Below are positions 1-14,250 of a stretch of DNA of 64,000 bases, in pieces. The translations under genes were made by a program, and so were the position numbers. Every line of letters starts with the position of its first letter. The first letter of the stretch is position 1. Under the pieces are notes generated by a model that was not told the origin of the DNA, searched no databases, and saw nothing but the letters and a program-made list of their open reading frames with translations. The stretch lies in the NCBI RefSeq assembly GCF_029439455.1, contig NZ_JAQFVG010000109.1, forward strand, positions 37,068 through 101,067, read 5' to 3'. Origin of the DNA: Caballeronia sp. BR00000012568055. GTDB taxonomy: Bacteria; Pseudomonadota; Gammaproteobacteria; Burkholderiales; Burkholderiaceae.

Positions 1-894
1 CGCGAAGGATACGGCCATTGTCGCCAGTTCCTGTGCGGCGGGCGTGAGTGGCACGCCCGCGCGACGTATCAGACACACGGGCGTTTTCCCCGCGCGCTCC
101 CGAATCGGCACGATGCTGACGTGCTCGCGAAAAAACGGATGCGCCGCGAGACTCGCCGGTTCCAGCGCAAGATAATCGCTCGCCGCGATGCAGTGCAGCG
201 TATCGAACACGGCTTCCGTGGTGGCGGCGATATGTGGTGGCGCGAGACGCGCATCGTCGAATAAAGCGGATAAACGGTTCGATGCCGCGCCGCCGCCCGG
301 TTGCCGCGTGCTGACCCATTGCGCATCGCGCAGATCGGCGAGTTTGCGGGCGCGTGCGAGCGGATGCCCGCGCCGCGCAATCACCGACACTTCTGAGTCG
401 AACAATCGCGTGGTTTCCATGTCGTGAACGTCCGCGCCCGGCGCGATCAACGCAAGCGCGAAATCGAGACTTCCGTCGCGTACCCATGAGGTCAGCACGC
501 GCGACGTCGCACTCGTCAGATGCACGTCGATACGCGGACAGCGCTCCCGATAACTCGCCAGCAATCCCGGCAGCAGGCGCAAACTCGCTTCCGCCGCCAA
601 TCCCAGCGATACGTTCCCCGTCAACTCGCCGCGCAACTGGCGCATCTCGTCTTCGGTCTTGCGGCATTCGCCGAGAATCAGATCCGCGCGCACGCGCAGC
701 CGCTCACCGATGGGCGTCAGACGCGCGCCGCGCACGTCGCGCTCGAACAGCGGACCGCCTGCGATCGCTTCGAGCTTTCTGAGTTGCTGCGTGATGCCGC
801 TCTGCGCGATATCCAGCCGTCGCGCGGCGGCGCGCAGACTGCCCGCTTCGGCCACGGCGATAAACATGCGCAACTGCGTCAGCGTCAGTTCCAT
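1..894 (-). CDS. LysR family transcriptional regulator (3' end cut by window edge)
   Basis: The frame stays open from an ATG at 894 to position 1, giving 298 codons with no stop, so only the last few residues are missing. The N-terminus has the LysR helix-turn-helix (LTQLRMFIAVAEAGSLRAAA, then SGITQQLRKLEA), followed by an effector-binding domain with the family's PLFER and LARARKL-type segments. LysR proteins are cytoplasmic DNA-binding regulators, typically controlling a divergent neighbour. Here the divergent neighbour is an amino-acid binding protein starting 112 bp away, so control of that uptake gene is a reasonable inference. The ligand is unknown. Confidence 0.93.
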   Translation of the reverse strand, partial: MELTLTQLRMFIAVAEAGSLRAAARRLDIAQSGITQQLRKLEAIAGGPLFERDVRGARLTPIGERLRVRADLILGECRKTEDEMRQLRGELTGNVSLGLAAEASLRLLPGLLASYRERCPRIDVHLTSATSRVLTSWVRDGSLDFALALIAPGADVHDMETTRLFDSEVSVIARRGHPLARARKLADLRDAQWVSTRQPGGGAASNRLSALFDDARLAPPHIAATTEAVFDTLHCIAASDYLALEPASLAAHPFFREHVSIVPIRERAGKTPVCLIRRAGVPLTPAAQELATMAVSFA

Positions 895-907
895 AAGCGT
901 GTGCGAG

Positions 908-930
908 CGATCATAAAAAACGATCATGAT
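908..930. promoter_or_regulatory. candidate LysR operator between divergent genes
   Basis: CGATCAT occurs twice, at 908-914 and 921-927, 13 bp apart, and the second copy forms the palindrome ATCATGAT at 923-930. The site lies in the AT-rich gap between the LysR gene (start 894) and the binding-protein gene (start 1007). Dyad or directly repeated sites at this spot are usual for LysR control of a divergent pair. Assignment to this regulator is inference. Confidence 0.35.
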
Positions 931-1006
931 AAGCAAAATAGGACTTTTTTAGCGCATTTCGGCTTCGTACCATCGATGCATTCAACCAAGCGAAACGCGC
1001 ACTGAC

Positions 1007-1771
1007 ATGCTCAAAACTCTGCTGCTCGCGGCCACGCTCGCGCTCGCGCTTCCCGTCCACGCCAAAGACGCCGACACGCTGCGACTGGGCATCGATCCCG
1101 GCTATCCGCCGATGGACGTGAAGACGCCCGACGGCCACGTCGCCGGTTTCGACGTCGATCTCGGCGATGAGATTTGCCGCCGTATCGCCATGCATTGCCA
1201 ATGGGTCGAGCTGGAGTTTTCCGGCATGATTCCGGCGCTTCAGGCGCGCAAGATCGACGGCATCATGTCCACGATGGCGATCACCGACAAACGCATGAAG
1301 CAGATCGCGTTTTCCACCAAGCTGTTTCAGTTTCGCTCGCGTCTGATCGCCAAACGCGGCGCGTCGCTGGCGGCGACGGCGGACGGGCTGAAGGGCAAGC
1401 GGATCGGCGTGCAAAGCGGCAGCCAGTTCGAAACCTATGCGATGAAAAACTGGCAGCCGGGCGGCGTGGAAGTGGTCGCGTATCAAAGCATGGAAGGCGT
1501 GCTGAACGACCTGAGCGCAGGACGGCTGGATGCCGCGCTGCTCGGTTCGGCCGAAGCCGATCACGGCTTTCTAAAGACGCCGCGCGGCGCGGGATTCACC
1601 TTCGTCGGCGAACCGCTGTCGATGGGCGATCACGGCGTTGGCATGGGTCTGCGTCAGGACGACGCCGCGCTCAAGGCGAAGGTGGACAAGGCCGTCGCGG
1701 ATATGCGCGCGGACGGCACGTATCAGAAGATCGCGCACAAATATTTCGATTTCGACGTCTACGGGGACTAA
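1007..1771 (+). CDS. amino-acid ABC transporter substrate-binding protein
   Basis: This is a 254-residue periplasmic binding protein of the SBP_bac_3 (HisJ/LAO-like) family. A classic Sec signal peptide ends near residue 20 (LALALPVHAKDA). The mature part carries family landmarks: GIDPGYPPMDVK, GFDVDLGDEI, then IPALQARKIDGIMSTMAIT, where the family contacts the bound amino acid. It should capture a polar amino acid or derivative in the periplasm for an ABC importer. No permease or ATPase gene is in the window. Two bases separate it from the downstream M14-like hydrolase, suggesting co-transcription and a shared substrate. Confidence 0.9.
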   Translation: MLKTLLLAATLALALPVHAKDADTLRLGIDPGYPPMDVKTPDGHVAGFDVDLGDEICRRIAMHCQWVELEFSGMIPALQARKIDGIMSTMAITDKRMKQIAFSTKLFQFRSRLIAKRGASLAATADGLKGKRIGVQSGSQFETYAMKNWQPGGVEVVAYQSMEGVLNDLSAGRLDAALLGSAEADHGFLKTPRGAGFTFVGEPLSMGDHGVGMGLRQDDAALKAKVDKAVADMRADGTYQKIAHKYFDFDVYGD

Positions 1772-1773
1772 AC

Positions 1774-2898
1774 GTGCGCACGCAAAGCAAAGCACTCGTC
1801 GCGACCACGCTCGGCACCACGCGCGAACTGGTCAGCTTCCATTTCGGCGATGGCGCGCCCGGCGAAAAGGTCTACATTCAGGCCTCGCTCCACGCCGATG
1901 AAACCCCCGCGATGCTCGTCGCGTGGGCGCTCAAACAACGTCTTCTGGAACTCGAAGCCGAAGGGCGGCTGCGCGGCGAGATCGTGCTCGTGCCGCTGGC
2001 AAATCCGATCGGCTTGTCGCAATACGTGCTCGGGCAATTCGTCGGGCGCTTCGAGGCGAACAGCGGGCAGAACTTCAATCGCGGCTTTCCGATGCCCGCC
2101 GCGCAGGCGTTGATCGAACGGATCGGCACGCGCTTTTCGCACGATAACGCCGCGAAGAACACGCGTTTGTTGCGCGAAGCCGTATGCGACATGCTCGGCG
2201 AAACGCGCGCGAAAAACGAATTCGAGTCGCTGCGGCTGACCTTGCTGACGCTGGCATCGGCGGCGGATATCGTGCTCGATCTGCATTGCTCGCTCGAAGC
2301 CACGATGCACCTTTATACGAGTCCCGCGAGCTGGCCCGCCATCGAACCGCTTGCACGCTATCTCGATGCCAACGGCGTTCTGCTCGCCACCGATTCGGGC
2401 GGTCAGTCCTTCGACGAAATTCATGCCTTGCTGTGGAACGAACTGCGCGCGCTGCTCGGCGAGAGCGTGCCGATCGATGTGCCGAATATCGCGGCGACGC
2501 TGGAGCATCGCGGACAGCGCAATGTCGGCTATGAAAGCGCCGAGTGTGATGCGGACGCCATCGTCGAGTTCCTGATTGCGCGCGGCGTGATCGAAGGCCG
2601 CGCGCGTGAATTGCCGCCGCTCGCGCATGAGGCCACGCCGCTGGCGGGCAGCGAGCAGTTGATCGCACCGGTAAGCGGGATCGTGGTGTATCGCGCGGAA
2701 GTGGGCGCGCGGCTGAAAGCGGGCGACGCCGTGTTCGATATCGTCGATCCGCTGACGGACATGGTCACGACCATCACGACAAAGAACGACGGCGTGTTCT
2801 ACATGCGGCGCGCGATCCGCTTTGTCACAGCGGGCGCACCGATGGGCCGTGTAACGGGCGAAAAAGCGTTTAGAACGGGGACGTTGGTTGGGGCATAG
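1774..2898 (+). CDS. succinylglutamate desuccinylase/aspartoacylase-like M14 metallohydrolase
   Basis: The product is a 374-residue zinc hydrolase of the AstE/AspA branch of the M14 fold. A GTG start at 1774 follows the binding-protein stop by two bases; longer upstream starts would run through that gene. Zinc ligands are visible as H40 and E43 (SLHADETP) and a later histidine in LDLHCSLE. A C-terminal beta-rich segment (IAPVSGIVVYRAEVG, GDAVFDIVDP) resembles the lipoyl-like barrel found in this family. Such enzymes remove acyl groups from N-acylated amino acids. With the upstream binding protein, uptake and deacylation of an acylated amino acid or ectoine-type derivative is possible but unproved. 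Confidence 0.85.
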   Translation: MRTQSKALVATTLGTTRELVSFHFGDGAPGEKVYIQASLHADETPAMLVAWALKQRLLELEAEGRLRGEIVLVPLANPIGLSQYVLGQFVGRFEANSGQNFNRGFPMPAAQALIERIGTRFSHDNAAKNTRLLREAVCDMLGETRAKNEFESLRLTLLTLASAADIVLDLHCSLEATMHLYTSPASWPAIEPLARYLDANGVLLATDSGGQSFDEIHALLWNELRALLGESVPIDVPNIAATLEHRGQRNVGYESAECDADAIVEFLIARGVIEGRARELPPLAHEATPLAGSEQLIAPVSGIVVYRAEVGARLKAGDAVFDIVDPLTDMVTTITTKNDGVFYMRRAIRFVTAGAPMGRVTGEKAFRTGTLVGA

Positions 2899-2911
2899 CG
2901 CAGAGTGTGTT

Positions 2912-4885
2912 CTACCTCGCATCCGTCACCGTCTGATTCAACGTCTTCCCCGCGATCAACGTATTCACCAGCACGATGTCATGCACGTTGTACGCGTAGA
3001 TCGGTCCCGGCGTGGTCGATGTCGCGGGACCGGCCGCAGCGGGCGTGCCAAAATCGCAATTGGTGATGGTCACGCCGGTGATGGCGGGAATGGTCGGCGT
3101 GGGCGCGGGGCCGTTGTAATCGAACGCGACCGGGCCTTGCGCGACGATCGCCTGAAAGCATGATGCGTTGACGCCGTTCAGCGCCACATTGCTCGCCTTG
3201 AGGTTCGAAATATTCACGTTCTGCACCAGCGCGGGCCGCGTGCGGATGGCGTCCTTCGACGGCTGATAATCGCAATCGAAGGTGATGATGCCGCCCTGCG
3301 ATGCCGACGGATTCGCCGCGCTCGCCGTCACCACACCGAGCGGCACGGTCGCGTTGATCGGACTGCCTGCGAGCAGGCTGCTGCCGTAGCCGGAAGGCGT
3401 CAGGCTCACGCCGTTCGGCAGCGTGACATTGTCCACATAGAAGTCCTTCACAAAGCCGCCGCGATTCATATTCGTCTTGATGCGAATCGCGATATTCAGC
3501 GAATTCGTCGCCCAGAACTGATTCAGCATTTGCAGATTGCGCGCATAGATGCGCTGCACGCCGCCGCCCATTTCGCTGCCGAGCGTGATGCCGCCGTGGC
3601 CGCTGTTCATCGTGCAATTCTGGATGACGTGGTTCTGGGCGGGACCGTATTGCGTATCCAGATCCTTGCCCGATTTAATGGCGATGCAATCGTCGCCGGT
3701 GTTGAAGACGACGCTTTCGCACAGCACCATATCGCAGGCGTCGGGATCGAAGCCATCGTTGTTCGGACCGATGCTGTCCACCGTCACGCTGCGCATCACC
3801 ACGTTCTTGCAATCGGTCGGATGATGTTGCCAGAACGGTGTATTGAACGTGCGATAACTCTGCATCAATACGTTCGTACACCCGATGAATTCGACCATAC
3901 AAGGCCGCAGATAATGGCCGATGCCGAAGATACGCTTCTCGATCGCCACGCCCGCTTCAGAGAGCGCGGGCAGATAGTTCTGATCCTGCTGCCACGGCGT
4001 GGCGGGATTCGTGAGCGACGCGTACAACGCATCCGAAATGCCGGGCACGGCGGTTTTCATATCGATATTGTTAGGATTGCTGGATGCCTGCGACGGCGTC
4101 GATGAACTGACGCAGCCGTAGACGCCGTTATTGCCTTTCCAGGTCCACCAGCACGTGGCTGTGTTGCCGCTGCCGGCGAACGGCGTCATGGCCTGGCCGT
4201 TGAGAATCGACGAATCGCCTTCGCCCGTCAACGCGATATTGGTCTGATTGCGCGCGTAGACCGGCGGCGCGTAGTTGAGGCAATCGTTGGCTTGCCAGCG
4301 GCTGTACCAGAGCTTGCCATTTGCGCCGCAATCGATCGGGCCGTCCTTGGCGTAATCGGCGGGATTGGGGCTGAAAAAGATCTCGCAGTTCGCGGATAAA
4401 TGAAAGTTCACGTTCGATAACAGCACGATCGGACCGGCGCAATACCAGTTGCCCGCAGGCACGATCACTTGTCCGCCGCCCGCCGCGTTGCAGGCCGCGA
4501 TGGCGGCAAGGAAGGCGGGACGCGAATCGAAGGAGCCGGGGGCGTGGGTCTGATTCGCGCCGGTCGAGAGTGGCGATTTGGTCGCGTCGGTGTACGGATT
4601 CGCGACCGCGATCACCGCGCATGGCTTCGCGCCGTAGTCGGTCACTTGAAACTGGCGGCTCGGGAACATCGAGGTCGAGACACTTTGCAGCGCGTTGATG
4701 ATCTGCGTCGCGGAGCCGGATGCGCCCCAGATCGGGTCGGGCGCGGGGGAGTCGTTCGAGTCGTGGCCACCGCATCCGGCAAGCATGCTCAGCGCGCCAA
4801 ATCCGCCGATCAACGGTGCGCCTGCCGAGACGCCTGCCAATTTGACGAACGACCGTCGCGCGGGGGAATGGGGATGCTGTTTCAT
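2912..4885 (-). CDS. GH28 polygalacturonase-like exported enzyme
   Basis: This is a 657-residue right-handed beta-helix glycoside hydrolase of family 28. All four GH28 signatures are present: NDGFDPD (about residue 375), GDDCIAIKSG (about 398), GHGGITLGSE (about 428) and RIKTN (about 467); the aspartates are the catalytic acids. The N-terminus has a Tat motif (RRSFVKLAG) followed by a lipobox-like LAGC near residue 38, so the protein is probably exported folded and lipid-anchored. It should cleave galacturonan or a related pectic polymer. The gene is monocistronic and convergent with the M14-like gene, 13 bp between stops. Length exceeds a minimal GH28 domain (about 400 residues). Confidence 0.9.
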   Translation of the reverse strand: MKQHPHSPARRSFVKLAGVSAGAPLIGGFGALSMLAGCGGHDSNDSPAPDPIWGASGSATQIINALQSVSTSMFPSRQFQVTDYGAKPCAVIAVANPYTDATKSPLSTGANQTHAPGSFDSRPAFLAAIAACNAAGGGQVIVPAGNWYCAGPIVLLSNVNFHLSANCEIFFSPNPADYAKDGPIDCGANGKLWYSRWQANDCLNYAPPVYARNQTNIALTGEGDSSILNGQAMTPFAGSGNTATCWWTWKGNNGVYGCVSSSTPSQASSNPNNIDMKTAVPGISDALYASLTNPATPWQQDQNYLPALSEAGVAIEKRIFGIGHYLRPCMVEFIGCTNVLMQSYRTFNTPFWQHHPTDCKNVVMRSVTVDSIGPNNDGFDPDACDMVLCESVVFNTGDDCIAIKSGKDLDTQYGPAQNHVIQNCTMNSGHGGITLGSEMGGGVQRIYARNLQMLNQFWATNSLNIAIRIKTNMNRGGFVKDFYVDNVTLPNGVSLTPSGYGSSLLAGSPINATVPLGVVTASAANPSASQGGIITFDCDYQPSKDAIRTRPALVQNVNISNLKASNVALNGVNASCFQAIVAQGPVAFDYNGPAPTPTIPAITGVTITNCDFGTPAAAGPATSTTPGPIYAYNVHDIVLVNTLIAGKTLNQTVTDAR

Positions 4886-4962
4886 GCCGTCTCCTCGGAA
4901 TTTTATAAAACGATGTCGTACTTCTGTATCGCACTCATGCAGTGATTTCCACGCACACTTTG

Positions 4963-4974
4963 GAAATCGTTTTC
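4963..4974. promoter_or_regulatory. possible LacI-family-type operator upstream of the GH28 gene
   Basis: GAAATCGTTTTC is a near-palindrome with a central CG, about 78 bp upstream of the GH28 start. This matches the general form of LacI/GalR operators that control carbohydrate genes. No LacI-family gene is in the window, so the link is only suggestive. Confidence 0.25.
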
Positions 4975-5130
4975 TCTATTTACGATAGCCAAGCTACGGA
5001 CATAGCGTCAATCGACAAACGCTCGGGAGTTTCCCTTAGCGTCGTACGACATCGCATGAAAAAGGCGCGTCCTGCTGCTTTTGCGGACACGCTCTAGAAT
5101 GGCTTTTCACCTCGTCGAAGGAGCGTCGCC

Positions 5131-6027
5131 ATGCTGGAATTCGTCCGACACGTCACCACGCCGACACTCGATATCGCCTATGCGGATACCGGTCCCGCCG
5201 AAGGTCCAGTGGTCGTTTTGCTGCACGGCTGGCCGGATGCCGCGCGTGGCTGGAGCGCGGTGGCGGATCGGCTGAATGCGGCGGGTTATCGCACGGTGGT
5301 GCCGGAATTGCGCGGCGCGGGCGGCACGCGTTTCCTTCAGGCCGATGCCGTGCGCGATGGCTCCGCCGTGGCGATCGTGCAGGACGCCATCGATCTCGCG
5401 GATGCGCTGGGCATCGATCAATTCGATCTCGCCGGTCATGACTGGGGCGCGCGTGCCGCTTATACGGCGGCGGCCCTCTATCCGCAGCGCGTGCGTCGGA
5501 TCGCGGCGCTGTCGGTCGGTTTTCAACCTGCGGGCGTGTTCGAATTGCCGGATTTCGCGCAGGCGCGGCGTTATTGGTATCAATGGTTCATGTCGCTCGA
5601 CGATGGCCCGAAAAAAGTCGCCGCCGATCCCAAAGGCTTCGCGCGCATTCAGTGGGATACGTGGGCGCCCGCCGGGTGGTTCGAGGAAGCGGAGTTCGAA
5701 GCGAGCGCGCGGGCGTTCGAGAATCCGGATTGGGTGGCGATTACGTTGAACGCGTATCGGCGGCGGTATCGGAAGGATGAGGCGTCCGATCCGGCGCTCA
5801 CGTCGCTTTACGACAAGCTCGCCACCGTGAATACGCTCGCCACGCCCACGCTAGTGATTCACGGCGGCGCGGATACGTGTACGGACGAGTCGACATCGGC
5901 GGGACAGGAAGGGCATTTCACGGGCGGATACCGGCGCGTGGTGATCGACGGCGTCGGGCATTTTCCGCAGCGTGAAGCACCGGATGCGGTCGCGGACGCG
6001 CTGATCGCGCATTTCTCCGAGAAGTGA
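5131..6027 (+). CDS. alpha/beta hydrolase, epoxide hydrolase-like
   Basis: A 298-residue alpha/beta-hydrolase with the epoxide-hydrolase/haloalkane-dehalogenase arrangement. The oxyanion motif is LLHGWPD (residues 30-36), the nucleophile elbow is GHDWGA with D104, and the general base is H277 in GVGHFPQ. An aspartate nucleophile, rather than serine, favours hydrolysis of epoxides or C-halogen bonds over esters. There is no signal peptide, so it is cytoplasmic. A good ribosome binding site (AAGGAG) precedes the ATG. It ends 65 bp before the LexA operator of uvrA and is probably not part of that unit. The substrate cannot be read from sequence. Confidence 0.87.
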   Translation: MLEFVRHVTTPTLDIAYADTGPAEGPVVVLLHGWPDAARGWSAVADRLNAAGYRTVVPELRGAGGTRFLQADAVRDGSAVAIVQDAIDLADALGIDQFDLAGHDWGARAAYTAAALYPQRVRRIAALSVGFQPAGVFELPDFAQARRYWYQWFMSLDDGPKKVAADPKGFARIQWDTWAPAGWFEEAEFEASARAFENPDWVAITLNAYRRRYRKDEASDPALTSLYDKLATVNTLATPTLVIHGGADTCTDESTSAGQEGHFTGGYRRVVIDGVGHFPQREAPDAVADALIAHFSEK

Positions 6028-6084
6028 TTCAAGCGCGCTGGCCGGAAGTTTGCGGAAGCGTCAGGAACACTCGCGGCTACTCGT

Positions 6085-6120
6085 GCGAACAGTACTGTAT
6101 GCGTGTACAGTACTGTTCGC
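6085..6120. promoter_or_regulatory. LexA (SOS) operator inside a 36-bp palindrome
   Basis: The core TACTGTATGCGTGTACAGTA (6093-6112) fits the LexA box CTG-N10-CAG. It sits in a longer inverted repeat with perfect 15-bp arms, GCGAACAGTACTGTA and its complement, around the spacer TGCGTG. The arms extend well beyond the usual LexA footprint. The site is about 90 bp upstream of the likely uvrA start and fits the known SOS control of uvrA genes. A second box of almost the same sequence lies at 41101-41120. Confidence 0.9.
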
Positions 6121-6204
6121 ATCGGCGGCGGCGTCCCGGTTTTATCGCGGGCGCGCGGCCAACGGCTCGAAGCAGCCGCCCAACTCATTGAATCGGTTGA
6201 CAAA

Positions 6205-12010
<5,806 letters not shown>

Positions 12011-12021
<11 letters not shown>

Positions 12022-12433
12022 TCTCGACACACTCATTGCATCGATGCAACCCGAGTTGCAACCGGGCGCTTACGTGTTCGCTTCGGTGCCACACGATGAA
12101 GTGATCGGCGGCGACAGCGTGATCGCGACGTTCCGTGAGCGCGAAGGCATGACCGTCGTGATGGCCGAACGTGCGGCGGAACTCGCGGGCATCGACGTGC
12201 TGTTTCGCGCGGCGTGGATCACCTTGACCGTTCATTCCGACCTGCACGCGGTCGGTCTGACGGCAGCCTTTGCAAGCGCGCTCGGCGAGGCGGGCATCAG
12301 TTGCAATGTGATGGCGGCGGCGTATCACGATCACATTTTCGTGCCGTTCGAAGACGCCGACCGCGCGATGGATGCGCTTTTGAAATTGCAGCGCGCTGGT
12401 ATGCTTGCGGCCTCTAAAAAACCACCTGAATAA
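12011..12433 (+). CDS. small tandem ACT-domain protein (ACT_3/ACT_7 type)
   Basis: A 140-residue cytoplasmic protein. The N-terminus (LQPGAYVFASVPHDEV) matches the ACT_3 (formerly DUF2241) pattern, and the C-terminal half (AWITLTVHSDLHAVGLTAAF) matches ACT_7. ACT folds bind amino acids or other small ligands; no enzyme domain is attached. The ATG at 12011 overlaps the end of uvrA by 11 bp in another frame, so translation is probably coupled and the gene should share the SOS operator. What a ligand sensor does behind uvrA is unknown. Family assignment is by pattern recall. Confidence 0.8.
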
Positions 12434-12437
12434 AGCA

Positions 12438-13718
12438 ATGGAAACGCAGGACAAAGCAGTCGCGCTCAAACGAATGAAATGGTTCGCTTTCGCGCTGCTG
12501 ATCGCGGCGGGCGCGTTGTTCGCGCTCGCCAAAAGCCAGCACGATGCAGGCGCGTGGGCGTGGGTGTCATCGTTTGCGGAAGCGGCGATGGTCGGCGCGT
12601 TGGCGGACTGGTTCGCGGTGGTCGCGCTGTTCCGTCATCCGCTCGGCGTGCCGATTCCGCACACGGCCATTCTTCCGGCCAACAAGGCGCGCGTCGCGGA
12701 TAACCTCGCGGTCTTCGTGCGCGATCGTTTTCTCGGCACGGATGCGCTGGTCGCGCGCGTCAACGCATTCGATCCCGCCACGCGTTTATCGGCGTGGCTC
12801 GCGGAGCCTGCCAACGCGCGTTTGCTGGGAAACCGCGCGGTCACGGCGGTCGGTCAGTTGCTCTCCTTTATCGACGATGAACGCGTCAAAACCATGCTTT
12901 ACGATGCCATTCGCCGTCGCGCGGAAGGCTTCGATCTGGCGGGCGCGGCGGGCGGCGTGCTGTCCACGCTGACTGCGGATCGCCGTCATCAATTGCTGCT
13001 CGATGAAGGCCTGAAGCAAATGGCCGCGTGGCTCGACAAACCCGAAGTGCAGGAGATGTTCGCGGCGCGCATCGTCGCGGTGGCGGGCGAGGAATATCCG
13101 AAGCTGATCGGCATGCTCGGTTTCGTCGGATTGAATGCGGAAGATTTGGGCGCGAAGTTCGCGGCGGGACTCGTGCGCGGCGCGAATCAATGGCTGCACG
13201 ATATCAGCGAGAATCCGGAGCATGAACGTCGTCAGGCGTTCGATGCAGCGGTGGAACGCTTCGTCGAGCGCCTGAAAAGCGATCCCACGTTCAAGACGCA
13301 TATCGACGAACACAAGCGTCAATGGCTCGAACGGCCCGAATTGCGCGCGTACGTGAATGGTTTGTGGGACGAATTCACCGCATGGCTCGATGCCGACCTC
13401 AAGCGCACGGATTCATCGCTGCACGCGAAAGTGGTGGAGATGGCGGCGGGTTTCGCGCAGGCCTTGGGCAACGATCCCGCACTGCGCGATTCCATCAACG
13501 AACATATGCGCGATGCCTTGAAAGCGCTTGCGCCCGAGTTGCGCGAAGGCATCGCCAAACATATCGCGGCGACCGTCAAGCAATGGGACGATGCCACGCT
13601 CGTACGCGATGTCGAATTGAATATCGGCCGGGATTTGCAGTTCATTCGCGTGAACGGAACGTTGGTCGGCGGGATGGTCGGATTGTTGATTCATGCGGTG
13701 ACCGTGCTGACGCTCTGA
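12438..13718 (+). CDS. DUF445 family membrane protein (YjiN-like)
   Basis: A 426-residue predicted inner-membrane protein. Hydrophobic segments are at the N-terminus (WFAFALLIAAGALFALAK, then EAAMVGALADWFAVVALF) and at the extreme C-terminus (GTLVGGMVGLLIHAVTVLTL), with a long soluble helical middle. The ALADWFAVVALFRHPLGVPIPHTAI stretch region around residues 45-70 is the DUF445 hallmark. ATG 12438 lies 4 bp after the ACT gene stop, so it probably belongs to the uvrA unit. The function of DUF445 proteins is not established. Confidence 0.85.
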   Translation: METQDKAVALKRMKWFAFALLIAAGALFALAKSQHDAGAWAWVSSFAEAAMVGALADWFAVVALFRHPLGVPIPHTAILPANKARVADNLAVFVRDRFLGTDALVARVNAFDPATRLSAWLAEPANARLLGNRAVTAVGQLLSFIDDERVKTMLYDAIRRRAEGFDLAGAAGGVLSTLTADRRHQLLLDEGLKQMAAWLDKPEVQEMFAARIVAVAGEEYPKLIGMLGFVGLNAEDLGAKFAAGLVRGANQWLHDISENPEHERRQAFDAAVERFVERLKSDPTFKTHIDEHKRQWLERPELRAYVNGLWDEFTAWLDADLKRTDSSLHAKVVEMAAGFAQALGNDPALRDSINEHMRDALKALAPELREGIAKHIAATVKQWDDATLVRDVELNIGRDLQFIRVNGTLVGGMVGLLIHAVTVLTL

Positions 13719-13773
13719 GCCGGATGTATCATTGCCGGCACGACCTCCAGGATCAGCACGATCCCTTGAAACC

Positions 13774-14250
13774 GTGCCCAACCAAAACACCGACCTGATC
13801 GCGCGCTTCTACGAAGCGTTCCAGTCGAAAGACGCCGAAGGCATGGCGGCGTGCTACTCGTCCGACATACGCTTCGAAGACCCGGTGTTCGGCGCGCTGC
13901 ACGGGCGCGAAGCAGGCGATATGTGGCGCATGCTGCTCGCCCGCGCCGAAGACCTCACGCTCGCAGTCGAAGACATCAAATCGCTTGGACAGACCGCCAG
14001 CGCGCACGCTGTTGCGCGCTATACGTATTCGGCCACGGGCCGCTTCGTCGTCAACGATATTCAAACGCGCTTCGCCATTCGCGATGGTTTGATCGCCGAA
14101 CAAACCGATACTTTCGATCTTTATCGCTGGAGCCGTCAGGCGCTGGGCGCGAGCGGCTGGCTGCTCGGCTGGACGCCGCAGATGAAGAACGCCATCCGCA
14201 CGAAAGCCAAACGCGCGCTGAAGGAATATCAAAAGAAGAAAGGAGCGTGA
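13774..14250 (+). CDS. NTF2-like (SnoaL-type) protein
   Basis: A 158-residue protein with the NTF2-like cone fold pattern: LIARFYEAFQSKDAEGM, then CYSSDIRFEDPVF, GREAGDMW and a final strand region FAIRDGLIAEQTDTFD. A GTG start at 13774 is preferred over an upstream TTG because homologous sequence starts there. Such folds serve as small enzymes or ligand binders; the activity here is unknown. The stop overlaps the next ATG by one base (TGATG), so it is translationally coupled to the debranching-type glucosidase and may be part of that carbohydrate unit. The C-terminus is unusually lysine rich. Confidence 0.82.
   Translation: MPNQNTDLIARFYEAFQSKDAEGMAACYSSDIRFEDPVFGALHGREAGDMWRMLLARAEDLTLAVEDIKSLGQTASAHAVARYTYSATGRFVVNDIQTRFAIRDGLIAEQTDTFDLYRWSRQALGASGWLLGWTPQMKNAIRTKAKRALKEYQKKKGA

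Noticed and set aside
6103..6204. N-terminal extension of UvrA from GTG 6103
   Set aside because: The GTG is inside the LexA box and the 34 added residues do not resemble UvrA; the conserved sequence begins just after TTG 6205.
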